This document shows positions 13,001-25,161 of a DNA stretch of 64,000 bases, in pieces; position 1 is the first letter of the stretch; every line of letters begins with the position of its first letter. The stretch comes from Strongyloides papillosus (Eukaryota; Nematoda; Chromadorea; Rhabditida; Strongyloididae), in contig SRSI01000044.1 of assembly GCA_005656395.1 (NCBI GenBank), forward strand, positions 434,001 through 498,000, in the 5' to 3' direction. The position numbers and the translations under genes are program-made. Under the pieces are notes generated by a model. That model made no database searches and was not told the DNA's origin. It saw nothing but the letters and a program-made list of their open reading frames with translations.

Positions 13001-16000
13001 GTTATTCCTTTATTTTCATTCTTGAAAATTAAGAATGAGGATGATTGACCAGAGGTAATTTTTGCTGTTTTTGGAAGTCTTGAGAGTTGTAGTTTTTCAT
13101 AAATACCAAACTCTGTATTTAAAAATACAGGTTCATTATCTTCTCTTATAATCATACACCCTCCAATATTTTCAATTTCATTTCCATTTGGATCTAAATA
13201 CTGGAGAATGATATTCTTAATTTTTTCAATGTCTGATTCCTTATTAGAATCATTAATAATATAGTAAATCTTCTTTAAATCTTTAAATTGGCTAACAAAA
13301 GAAGTTATTTTGTCTTTTTCATCCTCAATAGTCTCTAAATTATTTGATATAACAAAACCATAGGTATATTTAGTATCCTGATTAGCGTAATCTGTATTTT
13401 CAATATAACGATATAATGGGTCGTCAGTTGTTATGGTTAATTTAACGAAATTAACATTATCATTATCATTACCTATAACGGTAATTGCCTTATAATCAAC
13501 ACAAAAAGTAGATTGAAGGTATAATGTGATAGTTTTAATATTACAAGTATTGTTAATGAAAAATTGATTAACAGATGGTATTGGTAGTTTGTAAGTTGAG
13601 TTAAGTGTTTGCTGAGCATACAAGGCAAGTTTTTGTGCTTCATCATTAAAAAGATTTGACACAGTTCTTAGGGTATCCTTTAAATTAAGTATAACTTCTT
13701 TGTCGAGGCGCGAAATAATCTCAACAAGAAGCATATTTTTTGCAGCAATTTTGGTATGTGAATATATCATTCTTAATACCTCATCAGATTCTTTAACCTG
13801 ATTTTGTATTAATGATACAGCTCTATCATATGTAACACCTTGAAAATATAATTCTGTTTTAAGATACATATTAAGTAAACCCTCAACAAACATTTTTATA
13901 TTTCCATTAAGTCCATTCAGGAATTTTTTACTAATTTTAAGTAATTCATCAAAATTAGTCTTTTCTATTTCTAAATTTTTAGGATCAACTGAAGTTAAGT
14001 GATTATATATAATTTCAGAGATTTTTTGTGCTTGGAAATTTTCACCTCTTCTTGCATGTTCAAGAAGATCTTTTTGGGTACGTGGAATTCTGCTAGCTAC
14101 AGCTGAAAATGACACTTCAAACATATTTTTTGGTAAATTATTATCATTCATAACAGTGAAAAGACTATCAACAACATTTTTAATCTCCTCTTTGAAGACA
14201 GTCTCAGGGACAGAGTATCCTTGCATAACATTAAAACAATATTGTTTTAGCTGATCATATTTATTGACGAGTCTTGTATTGGAATGGTATCTTTCCTCCT
14301 CTATACTATCCCATTCAAACATTCTTCCCTCGAAATCTTTGGCTTTTGGTACACATTGATCACCTTGATTTTCAAGTTTAGCTATCAATGTTCCTGGGAA
14401 TAATGTTTGTCCTGGTCTTGCTATATGAATAAGTGTTCCACTTAATTTTTTAACCTTAAGATCGAGTACCATTTTCATTGATTCCATCTCAGCATATGAC
14501 TCATCAACACTAACTATCTCACCGTTGCCTTTTAAGAATCTCAATAAACGTCCTGCATTAGTGGAACGTAGAACTGATGGATCATTTTCTTTTTCAAAGA
14601 TTACTGTTGATCTCCCAATTGTAACTTTATACCTTTCAAGATCCTCCTCCAAATAACATGTATAAGCAATGTCAGAATATGTTACTAATAAAGTATTATT
14701 TCCAAGTTCACGAACCTCTGTTCTACATATTGATCCATTGAGGTAGACAACAAAATTAATTGGTCCATAACGATTAACTAATACACTATACTTAATGTTA
14801 TCATGAACAAGTTCCATTTGCCATGTTTCAGTTAAATCTGATGTTGGAAGAATCTGTCCACGTTCAATACTACTTTGATATTGTGAAAAAGCATGTTGAA
14901 TTTTAGTATATCCAATAACAGTAGCACCAAAAGCTAAATTAACATGTAGTGGTAAAATTTGAACATTTTGAACTTTAGCGGCAATTCTTGCATCTAACCA
15001 TGCAGTATTGAAACGATTCTGTTCAAAGTCCTCCTCTTTCAATAACCCAACAAGATATTGAACTTGTGATGCAAAGGTAGCTCTTAATTCTAATTCTTTT
15101 AATGCACAAAGCATATTTGAGATAGCTTCATGTCTTGTTGTTCCTTTAGCAAATAAATGTCCAAATTGTGAGTCAGCGAATTCATGAACTTTACCAGTTG
15201 AGGATACAGAAAAATACCCCCAAACATTTTGATTTGATTGAAAATTTAAAACTTCAACTGATCCTGATGCTGGTGTAAAACCTTCAGCTGGATCTTCACT
15301 AGTTATTCTAGCAGCAATAACACATATATTTGTTTCAGTTTTAATTTGTTCCTCTGGTAATGGATCATCACCATAACGATCAAGACCGAAGAAAAGTCTA
15401 ATATCAGTAATTTTATTTAATGGTACGCCCATACCAACTTGAAGTTGAATTGCTGGAATATTAATATTAGCAACCATCTCTGTACATGGATGTTCAACCT
15501 GTAGACGTGGATTTAGTTCTAAAAAGTAGTATTCTTTTGTCGCTGGTACATACATATATTCAACTGTTCCTGCACTAACATACCCAACTTTTTTAGCCAT
15601 ATTGACAGCATCACGTTGCATCATATAAAGAATATTTTGAGGTACAATACATGCTGGAGCCTCTTCAATAATTTTTTGGCAACGTCTTTGAATTGAACAA
15701 TCTCTTGTATAAATAGGTATAACATCACCATACATATCACCAATTAATTGTACCTCAATGTGACGAGCATTAACCATACATTTCATAAGAAATATTGGAC
15801 TACCAGGTACTTCATCTTGTACCTTCCTAAATCCATCAATAAATTCTTGATCATTATTACATTTTCTAATTCCTTTACCACCACCACCTTCAGATGCTTT
15901 TATCATAACAGGATATGTTATATTATTTCTTTTCAATGATTCTAAACCTTCTTGAACAGTTCTAACAGTTGCCTGTTCATATAATTCTTTTGGTATTGAG

Positions 16001-16692
16001 ACTTGTTCATTAATTTCATTGCATAATGATAATTGTAAACCATTTCCAGACCAATCAATAGTTGGTACTCCGACAGTCTGAGCAATAATTGTTGAAGCAA
16101 TTTTATCACCTAACGCAAACATTGCTGTAGATGGTGGACCAATAAAAACAATATTATTTGCTTTTAATTGTCTTGGTAATTCTGGATTTTCTGAAGCATG
16201 TCCCCATCCAGCCCATACAGCATCAACATTATTCCTAACAGCATGTTCAACAATTTCAGTAACATTAGCATAATTATTATTATTTGATCCAGCTGGTGAG
16301 AAGACACAATAATCAGCCATCTTTAAATATTCAGCATGTGATTGAATTTCCTGTTCAGTGGTAAGACAAATAAATTTAATAATTCTATCATCTCTAAACA
16401 ATTGCATCAACAGTTTGCGAATAGATAGGATACATTTAACAGCAGCAATACCATTTGTTGCAACCAATACCTAAAAAGATGGAGTAAAAAAAAAGTATTT
16501 CAAAATTTGTTTAAAAAAATTAAAATGTACCTTTTTAATGACCCTAGCTTTTGAGGAATCACGAACGAAACTTGCAACAAAATCTTCTACAGTAGAAAAA
16601 GTTTTGTTATGTTGATTCACCTGGGTACTTAACGAGATACCCTTAGGGTAACAGCTGGTACGATGAGTACTTATTTTTGGTGAATCCGGCAT
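10027..16692 (-). CDS. pod-2: Acetyl-CoA carboxylase (multidomain)
   Basis: Exons 16692-16531 and 16470-10027, with a 60-nt phase-0 intron; the product is 2201 aa. It carboxylates acetyl-CoA to malonyl-CoA, the committed step of fatty-acid synthesis. Domain order is that of eukaryotic ACC: biotin carboxylase first, with the ATP-grasp loop KASEGGGGKGIRK at 245-257; a biotin-carrier domain with ESMKM and the biotinylated Lys at 720; a long ACC central region; and the carboxyltransferase domain from about 1425, including SGARIG, GQLGGTQIM and GGVLEPEG. The first exon gives a short leader, and the splice restores the family's KKVLVATNGIAAVK start of the carboxylase core. The 10027-16470 exon has no intron over 6.4 kb, which is striking. 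The residue before the Met-Lys-Met is Ser, where Val or Ala is usual. The short N-terminus may lack the AMPK-type phosphorylation segment seen in vertebrate ACC1. Confidence 0.96.
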
Positions 16693-16705
16693 GACAGCGC
16701 TCAGC

Positions 16706-16720
16706 CTACAAAAAAGGAAA
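16706..16720 (-). other. Probable trans-splice acceptor of ACC
   Basis: On the minus strand a T-rich run ending in TTTTTTGTAG lies 13 nt before the ACC start codon. It could be a spliced-leader acceptor or the end of an intron after an untranslated exon. Confidence 0.45.
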
Positions 16721-17668
16721 CATTAAATTAGTAAGGTTAGAAAAAAAATTATTTTTTCAAGTACATAAAGTGTTAAAAGTTAAATATCTTAGAGGAACTG
16801 GTTTAATTGGGAAATGTTAATACTCCAAGAAATCAATTGTGTAAATAGTTATAAAAAGAGATCATTTTAATATAGTAAGAATAAACTTTAAATTTCCTAG
16901 ATAGAAAAAAAAATATTTTAGAGCGATTAGGTTAAAAAAAGTGAAATATAAATTTTTTGTTAAAAATTGTGAGTATGTTTAATAAAATGAATCTAAAATG
17001 GTACAAATAGGTGGTCTCTCTATATTTATAATCACTAAATGTTAAAGTACACAAATATATATAATTAAAGAAAGCACATAATCTTTTGACAAATCAAATG
17101 TTTTATGAGACACAATATGTGTATTAAAAAATTTGAATAAATATTATTAGTAAAAATTAAATGTCTCATTTTGAGCTTATCTATAAGTTAATCAAAACAT
17201 AACAAGTACCCGATAAGATATATCGTCAAAAAAAAGTAAAATTAAAAATTTTGTCAAACTACAAAATATATATATATAGTTTAACGAAGTAGAGAAAAAA
17301 AATGAAGAAAGTTTTCATGATTATGATACTTTTACATTTGTTAAATAACTTCAATTGTTGTTTTAAAAATTAAAGACAGTGAATAGGGGTGAACATTTTT
17401 ATGGAGAAAGAGAAATTTATGAATTTAAATCTTCTAATTAACAAGTAACATAATGAATAGATAACCACCGAGAATCATTTTTTTCTATTAACTACCAAAT
17501 ATGATATTTAGTAAATTTGCTAAATAGTTAATTGGAAAAAATAAATCAAGTAATAATTAATTAGCATTAATTATTGCAAAAATAAATTTCTCAAATATTT
17601 TTGTAATCCGTGGGGTGTAAAACAATTTTTTTCTCCATAAATTGATCTAAGAATATGATTATATATAC

Positions 17669-17769
17669 TAAATTTACAACATCACGCCATAAGGTATATA
17701 AATTTTAGCTTTCTCAATAATAACATAACCATAAATTTTCTTTTTTTATGGCGTGATTTTGTAAATTTA
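17669..17769. repeat. Near-perfect 24-bp inverted repeat
   Basis: Arms at 17669-17692 and 17746-17769 match at 23 of 24 positions when one is reverse-complemented; the shared core is ATCACGCCATAA. The spacer is 53 nt. The arms are GC-richer than their surroundings, so chance pairing of AT-rich sequence does not explain them. It lies about 1 kb upstream of the ACC start. It could be a small hairpin element, a structured RNA or a regulatory palindrome. Confidence 0.75.
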
Positions 17770-18649
17770 TTGTTTTTAACAAAAGGCAACAAATGACAAA
17801 GTAAATGATAATTTAGAAAGTTTTAATTAAGAATGTGTGCATATTATATATCTCCTATTGGGGGTAGATTATAGTAATATTATATTAATTGTGTTAACAC
17901 AAAAATGATGATTTACATTATACTAAATAATCCTCCGCTGGTATAAATATAGTTGATAGAATGTGAAAGGACACTAATATGATTACAAGTTATTACTTAG
18001 AAAATATTTATTATTACTTATTTTATTAAGTTAAATGGAAAAGATGTATTGTAAGGTATATTATAGAAGAATGTTAAAGTTTGTAGTCTATAGTTCTACA
18101 AATTAATCACCAAAAAGAAGCAGTAGGACTTTAAATAAATATTTTAATATGGTTCAAGAAATAAATATATGTACATATTTGTATGATATACATATATAAC
18201 TATGACCTTCATGGTTAATAAGCCTTTTATTAGCTATTTTTGATGACGTTTTAACTAAAATAATTTTCTGTTACACAAAAACATTTATCTTCTTTTTTAA
18301 TAAAGAAATGTGTTTTAGAAATATTATATAAAAAGAATAGATATAATTATGTAATTAGTGACATTTAAAAATAAAATAGAGCATATATAGTAAGAGGAAA
18401 TACTTTTTTAAAACTTTCACCTACAACGACGATTTCATTAAATACGTATATGGAGGGAGAGAGAGATGATGATTATAATGATTTGAAAAAAGATGATGGA
18501 CAATTTTGTAAGATGATTTAATTAATAAGGATTTATTGTAAGAGATTTATATTTAGGAAAAGAAGTGATATATATTGTATATATATTATATATATGAGAA
18601 ATGACAAAATAGATATTGTATATATATCAAAAGAAATTATATATTTTTC

Positions 18650-18800
18650 TAGGTCATTATGAAGCGGCAGTAAAGCGAGCAAACATGCGTACAATTGTAA
18701 GTCGCAAGGTATAATATTATGCAAGAAGAGGCAACAAATATCAATATGATGTTCATGGCCGGGGATTCAAGAGTGTGCGTGTCCTTCTACCTACCTAAAT
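18650..18800. other. GC-rich island without a clear gene
   Basis: About 150 nt with GC near 40% in flanks near 20%. The minus strand has a 35-codon frame (18756-18649) starting MNIILIF and holding four Cys. The plus strand has short open pieces next to good splice signals (an acceptor ending at 18652 and a GTAAGT donor near 18699), but the implied intron would be under 30 nt. None of the readings gives a recognisable protein. It may be a small exon, a conserved regulatory block or a structured RNA. Confidence 0.45.
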
Positions 18801-20768
18801 GATATAACTCTTCATTTAATATAAAATAAATAAGATTGATGGATAACGATATGATCAGAAAGAATATATTATATATAAATATATCAAAAAACACTACAAT
18901 TTATAAAGGCTAATGAGATCTAATTGTGTGATAGCTTGATCGTTATAAAAATATATAAAAAAATCACCGGCTACTTGAAGTTTTCATGTTATTCTCATAT
19001 GAAACAGCTCTTCATGTATACTTTATTATATAGAGGTTAAAGTAAAAATATTAAATGTAATCTTAAATACTTTATCAGTAAAGTTTGAGAAATCAAAAAA
19101 GAAAAAAATGATCATGCCATTTTGATAAGTTATTTTATCACTAACAATAATTGTAAATGTCAATTATAAGCTTTTTTTTAGAAATGATAAGAATTCTATA
19201 CAATAGGAAAGTTAAAATTTTCTTTGTTTTAATGAGATAATATTTTTCCATGAAATTAAATACAAAAAAAAATTATCAACAGAAGAACATAAGAGTATAT
19301 AAGGAAAAAAATATAAACAAAACCCTCTTTATTTATTTTGAAGAAATTAAAAATTCTTATCATAAAAAAAACTAATTAATTCATAGAATTCCGTAATTTA
19401 TAATCATATTTAAAATTTGTTACAACAAAAAGTATAACTTCTAAAGTTACTAGATCACGAGAAGAAAAAATTAGTTAACATATATATTTAATATCACCCC
19501 ACTTTCTAAAAATAGACGATAAAAGTTACAAGTCAAGGAAAAAGATATTTTATCAAAATTTGGTTATAACACTAATTAAGACCTCCTTTTTGAAAGACTA
19601 AAAATTTTGATGCTAATAAAATTGTTAAGGAAACACCTTTGTTATCACGACACTACAAATATAGGTAAAAAAATCATGTGAAAATGTAATGATATAATTA
19701 GAAATTAAATTCAAAAATGAAATAAGATAGTAAGTGTTTAAAAGTTGTACCTACAATAAAAATGGGAAGATGAAAGAAAATAAGATAGATTCAAAGATTA
19801 TTAATTGAAAGGTAAAGGAGTATGTCAAAGTTCTTTTTATAATAATCATCAATTTGTTAGAAGCGATAATAATTTTTATAAATTTAGAATATCTAAATAA
19901 AATATTTCATGAAAATGATTATATACTTTTATCATTCTTAATGTAACAACTATTTTAACCTTTATACATTATTCACATAATTCTTCTCATAATAAAAATA
20001 ATGATAATAAAATTTTTGTATGTTAAAATGTTATTCTTTGAATGTTTTAACAATATGATTAGATTGACTGAAATATAATAGATATTTTACAAAAAAAGAT
20101 GTATCTTTTAAATTATGTTACGGTCACAAGCTTAAGTAGTTTTATGTTATGGTATTCTTTTCTTTTTATTACATAAACATTAATCTTTAGAAATAATAAT
20201 AGAGAAATAGTAATGGAAAACATAAATTGTAAAATATTATTAAAAGGAAGGGTTAAGAAAAAAAAGTGAAGAAGATGAGAAGAATGATAAGAGATTGTGT
20301 GAAATTTACTTTAAGGATAATTTGAAAGAGAATTATGAAGCGATTTTTATTAATATACATATAAATATCTAATACAATTAAACTTTAAATTTGATGTAAA
20401 ATGATGGTTGAAAAAGATAAGTTTAAATTTGTAGCAAAGGTCAATAATACACAATCATTTATGGTTAGATACCCGAACTAATTTCAATAAGTCTGGTCTT
20501 TATGAAAGATATCAATTGATATTTGGTTATATATATATATTTGCCGTCATCTAATTTATTCCAGAATGCGCACGTAAAAGAATGCATGAAAGAGAATGAG
20601 TTAATAAGTAGGGCAAAAGCCAACAATTTATATAACTTCAACATTTTGTGCTGTTATTTTTTTTACAACAATATAATATCATGATGTAAATGACATATTA
20701 ATACAAATAGTTTAAATGCTACAATTGTAACAATGTTCTATTAATATATAAGTATATTATTATATAAT

Positions 20769-21196
20769 TTATGAAAAAGAAGTAAAAAAAATCACATTAA
20801 AAATAAAGTTTTTTGTTATAGAAGGTGTAAAAATTTTTTGAGTATACAGTCGTCTACATACAAGAGGTTAAAATAAAATATACCTTAATTTAATTTACGG
20901 ACTTTGAATATATATATAAACAATTTGAAAGTTAATAAATATGTTGTTGTAAACAAGTTATAGTAAAGTTAAATCAAAAAACACGTTTACAAAATGAAGT
21001 TAATTATCATGATACTTTACCTTCGCCTTATTGGAGTTTCTAAATCATCCTTATTTTTGTGTCTGGCAAGATTTTGTGTTGAGATTATTGTTCCACATGA
21101 TAAACCTAATGCTTTCCTATCATCCAATGACAATTCGAGATCAAAAATATTATCAATATTTTGAGAGAATGGATATGATGTTGAAAAATTTTCCAT
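20769..21196 (-). CDS. Unrecognised gene, first coding exon and possible second exon
   Basis: The minus strand from the ATG at 21196 reads 58 codons plus two bases to 21021, ending CGAAG before a GTAAAG donor. The translation has normal protein composition (MENFSTSYPF at the start, LDDRKALGLSCG in the middle, basic PIRR at the end) and the segment is GC-richer than its flanks. The best following exon is 20853-20769, reached by a 167-nt intron ending in TGTATGTAG; it keeps the frame and ends in a stop, giving about 86 aa, but its composition is less convincing. I recognise no family. The basic run at the exon end could begin a DNA-binding region, but I found no homeodomain downstream. Open frames on the plus strand at this place, including one with a signal-like start at 20994, are probably shadows. 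Confidence 0.45.
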
Positions 21197-23430
21197 TATA
21201 CTTGAAATACCTTTATAAACTACTAACTTTTTTCCTATTCTTTATCTACCTGTAATAATTCAACTACCGTTGTTAAAAATGAAAATAATGATGTTATATT
21301 GTTTTTTAATTTTTTGAAAACAATAGGTGATTGTGGAGAGAGATAAAATTATAACAACAGAAAATTCTAAAAATTCATGACTACAAGCCTAAAGAATTAT
21401 CATTATCACTGTTTTTATAACAATTATCATCTACTAAAATCAATCTAACCAATTTTAAAATCTTTTTTTTCTTATTATCCTACATCTAATATTTTCTTTT
21501 TTTTTAATATTGTCAAATAATTTAATCATTGTTAAAAGTTGCAAGGTAATGATTATAAATACTAAATATCTGATTGTAATAAAAATATATGTATTATAAA
21601 TAAGCAAATGGAATTGTTAAAATGTAAAATTCTTCTACAACTACAAACTTCTACAAAACTGATCTTTGCAATAAGAAAACTTTTCATTTGTTAAACATTT
21701 TATTAATGATTGTGACGATAAAAACTTTGTACAGTTACATTATACCGTAAAAGAAAAAAGATTAACATAGAGGGCAAGATTGCTTCATCAATTGTGTTAT
21801 CAGATAAAAATGTGGTAAAAAGAAAAACATAAATAAATCAGGTGACATGACTTTTATACAAAATTCTATTTTATGAAACTTATGTATATAATCAACCAAT
21901 AATTCTTAATAAGTAAATATTTTATCCTTTTTTCAATAGGCAAACAATAATCTTTTTTAATAGATAAAGACATTTTTTTATGTACATTTGAGGATATATC
22001 ACTGAAGAGTTTAATTATTTATCTATCTCCCGGTGTTTCCCTTTTTTTGTTACTAATATATTAAATAAACTAATGATAAAAATTTGTATCACTCTCCTAA
22101 TATGTTATTTGGAAATTATTAATATTAAAAAGAGAGAATTGAATATAATCTAAATGTGTATGTTATATGCATTAAGTCAAAATTAAGCAAATTTGTCTGT
22201 TAGTTATCTTAATCCATCATGGTATTTTTTAAAGAGGGGGTAAATTGGAATAAAATACAGCGTGATAAAGTTTCAGAGTATATAAAATACAAAATGTTAC
22301 CTTTTAAAAGATATTCAACAAAAAATACATACAAACTATAAGAATTTTTACGTTGATATGGCAGTTTGAAATAACTTCAGGATATAGAAAAGAATCTACC
22401 GAATTATTTAGCTTTCATAAATATAAGTTAGAAGGAAATAAATGATCCACAATGTCCAAAAAATATATAATAGAAATAGTATAGAAAATCGTAGAGTGTA
22501 ATAATGGAAACGAAATAATAGATAGATTCAATTATTATTCTAAAAGTCTAAATGCTAGAATAATATTCCAATTGTTACCTAAAATTTTTAAAATAAAGAA
22601 ATGAAATATATGAATCATAATAAAGAAATAATAATACAACGCAACAATATTCAATAAATTTTTTTTCTTAAATATTTTAGTAAAAATATCATTAGATTAA
22701 TAATTAAAATATAACCAAGGTAACATACAATAAAATTAAGCTATTTAATATTTCTAAGGTATAAATATTAATTTTTTCTTTGATAATTTGAATTTAGTAG
22801 AAATATAACATTTAAAAAAAGACGATTAACTGGTATTATAGCAATAATGCAAAAAAATGGTTATAAAACATTAAAAAAACATTGTTTAATAAGCAATTAA
22901 ATTAATCAAATGAAAATCATGTGAAATAATATGCAAATGATAAATATTTTGATTAATATAAACTAAAAAATTTTTAATAAATAAACATATGTAGTATGAA
23001 AATGTTAAAAAATGATTTTAAACCAATAAATTAAATATAAAATGTGGTATTATATGTACTTTTAGAAAAACCATTGAAGAAATGATAAAATTAAGTATGT
23101 AAGAACAAGCATATAATATTATAACTAAAGGCAACTTTTCAGAATATCCCTACTTTTTCTTTATAATAATTACAAGTATACTAAAGCCAATTTTCTTTCA
23201 AATAAATATCTCTTTATAATTTAAAAGTCATTTTTTTATCACTAACAAACACATCAAAAAGTGTTTATTTAATAATATCTTAATATAAACAATTAAATGA
23301 AGTGATATTTATTAAAGAGACACATTGTTTATCAAAATAAAATTAAAAAATTATATTACAAATATAATAATATAAATAATGTGATTAAAAGAAGTAGTAA
23401 AAACTTTTGTTAAATATAATTTAGGATAGA
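21197..23430. other. Intergenic, nothing recognised
   Basis: About 2.2 kb of AT-rich DNA, with stops in all frames. It should include the 3' UTR of the membrane-protein cluster to its right. Confidence 0.6.
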
Positions 23431-24134
23431 TCAAATGATGTTTGCTTCACATAATTCATTAAAAAATGACCATGAATAGTTTGTTGTCAATTGGAGGACA
23501 ATAAAGATAAAAAAAACATAAAAAATTGAGTAGATATTGGACTTCTCAAATATCAGCAAGATAAATAATCCGAATGATAAAAGTGTGAAAAATATCTGAA
23601 AAAAGGAAAGAAACGTTTAAATAATTAAATCACTAATATTTAAATGATATCTCTATTTTTTTACTATAGCGTACGTTAAATAAAATAAAAGACAGGATAA
23701 GGATCCCATTATTGAAGATGATTCCACCAAACATAATGAGAGTAAAAATCACCCAAACCATTGATAGTGTCCATAAAGCAAACATACTAATCCTTAACAT
23801 AAAAATAAAAATGTTAAAAATTTATTTATTTGATTTATATAAAAAAAATTAAAAAATAAATATTAAATACTCACAGTGCCTCATAATGAATAAATAAGTG
23901 AATTTTTAAAATTAAGTTCAATGTAATATCCAAAAGTTGGATGGTTGATATTATAAATTGTATAAGAGTTAATATTGCTGTTGTAGGTTTACAATTTGAT
24001 GTTTTTTCTTGTATTATTCTTATATCTTGTGTGTTAGAAGTGGTTGTATTAGTAGTTGGATTAGAAGTAGTAGTAATAGATAAAGAAGATTGTTCACTTC
24101 TATTACAATAATCATTAGAAATTTTTTCATTCAT
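23431..24134 (-). CDS. Four-span membrane protein, cluster member C
   Basis: Exons 24134-23875, 23792-23675 and 23595-23431, with introns of 82 and 79 nt in phases 2 and 0; the product is 180 aa. Residues 1-50 are a polar tail very rich in Ser, Thr and Asn and are followed by four hydrophobic segments, the last two in exon 3. The middle exon is exactly 118 nt with the same phases as in cluster member A, and the second intron falls just before the third membrane segment in both, which supports common descent. I do not recognise a named family; the topology resembles small tetraspan proteins such as MARVEL-type, but no signature motif is visible. The start lies only 43 nt after the stop of member B. 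The first acceptor is followed by a second in-frame AG 6 nt later, so two protein forms could arise. Confidence 0.7.
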
Positions 24135-24177
24135 TATAATAAAATAAAATGTGAAAATAATATTTTAAATAGTTTCG

Positions 24178-24683
24178 TTATGGAGTGATGTCCTCTATTT
24201 CAGTAGATTTCCATTTTGCGGTTGCATAAATATAGGCAAAAATTAGTAATGTTGAGAAGTATAAAAGAAAACAAATTCCAACAAGTATAGGAGTTCCTGT
24301 TGCAACACCAGCCGATGTTAGTGCTATTGAGATTGGCCATGCAAGAATCTGTAAACATTTAAAATGAGAAGTGTTTATATTATAATAATCAAATTACCAA
24401 TGAAGCTACATGCGAATAAATAACTGATGGTCTATTGAAGTGAAGGCATATGAATACTATGACTAATGATATAATAAGGAGGAGTAAAAGAACCATTAAA
24501 CAAGCACATAACCACATTGGAGTATAATAAGCTTGGAATGAATAAATAACACCTTCAGTCCAACCATGAAGCATAGCTATTCCAGTTTCACCGGCAATTA
24601 AAAATACTAACTCCCCAACTAAGATAACCTTAAATAAATGTTATTCATTTATTGTTTTTTATTTAGCCTACCTGATAATCCAT
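24178..24683 (-). CDS. Four-span membrane protein, cluster member B
   Basis: Exons 24683-24672 (12 nt), 24628-24398 and 24348-24178, with introns of 43 and 49 nt, both phase 0; the product is 137 aa. Four hydrophobic spans are visible, roughly residues 5-22, 43-65, 82-98 and 105-123, with short polar ends and an acidic C-terminus. The intron before the third span sits at the same place as in members A and C. Exon 2 and exon 3 are clear; the 12-nt first exon is the weakest part of the model, and a start at the internal Met in exon 2 or a further upstream exon is possible. Function is unknown. It sits between two related genes on the same strand. Confidence 0.7.
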
Positions 24684-25161
24684 TATCAATAAAGTAAATA
24701 ATATTTATATAATATGTATATATGTATTTCTACAAAAATATTACTTTTTGCGTTAAATTTAACAAATGATGTTTAAATACAGAGATTTGCGACCTTCTAA
24801 ATAGAAATATTGTAATTGCACTTGTTAATATATGTGTGTATGACAAAGTAGTAACTAATAATAAATGGAGATATACTCTTTCTCAACAACAGCTTTATCC
24901 ATATTTGGACCATTAATCAGGTAGATAAAATATATTTTAAAAGGCATGGAATAGTTAAAAGTTAACACCAGGTACCACTTGTCATATTTTGCCTTCCATA
25001 TAATTACTATAACAAGGATTTTTGATCAATTTCCTTCAAATTACAAAAAGACATTATATTATTAAGTAGTATGCCCTCTAAATAATTAATAAACTGTGTA
25101 TGATTAAATTAATAACTATTAGAAAAATTATTATCCCCTAATATACTATCCACTTCCCCTC

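Larger units (their letters stand above)
16721..20768. other. Gene-poor region upstream of ACC
   Basis: About 4 kb without a confident gene. It holds the 24-bp inverted repeat at 17669-17769 and the GC-rich island at 18650-18800, both described separately. The rest is AT-rich with simple (AT)n runs, for example near 17265 and 18580. Confidence 0.55.

Noticed and set aside
18711..18735. Resemblance to the start of a mir-60-type microRNA (TATTATGCA)
   Set aside because: I could not find a hairpin with a matching opposite arm, so the nine-base match may be chance.
20994..21164. Plus-strand 56-codon frame with a signal-like start
   Set aside because: The minus strand over the same bases reads a much better protein with a splice donor, so the plus frame is probably its shadow.
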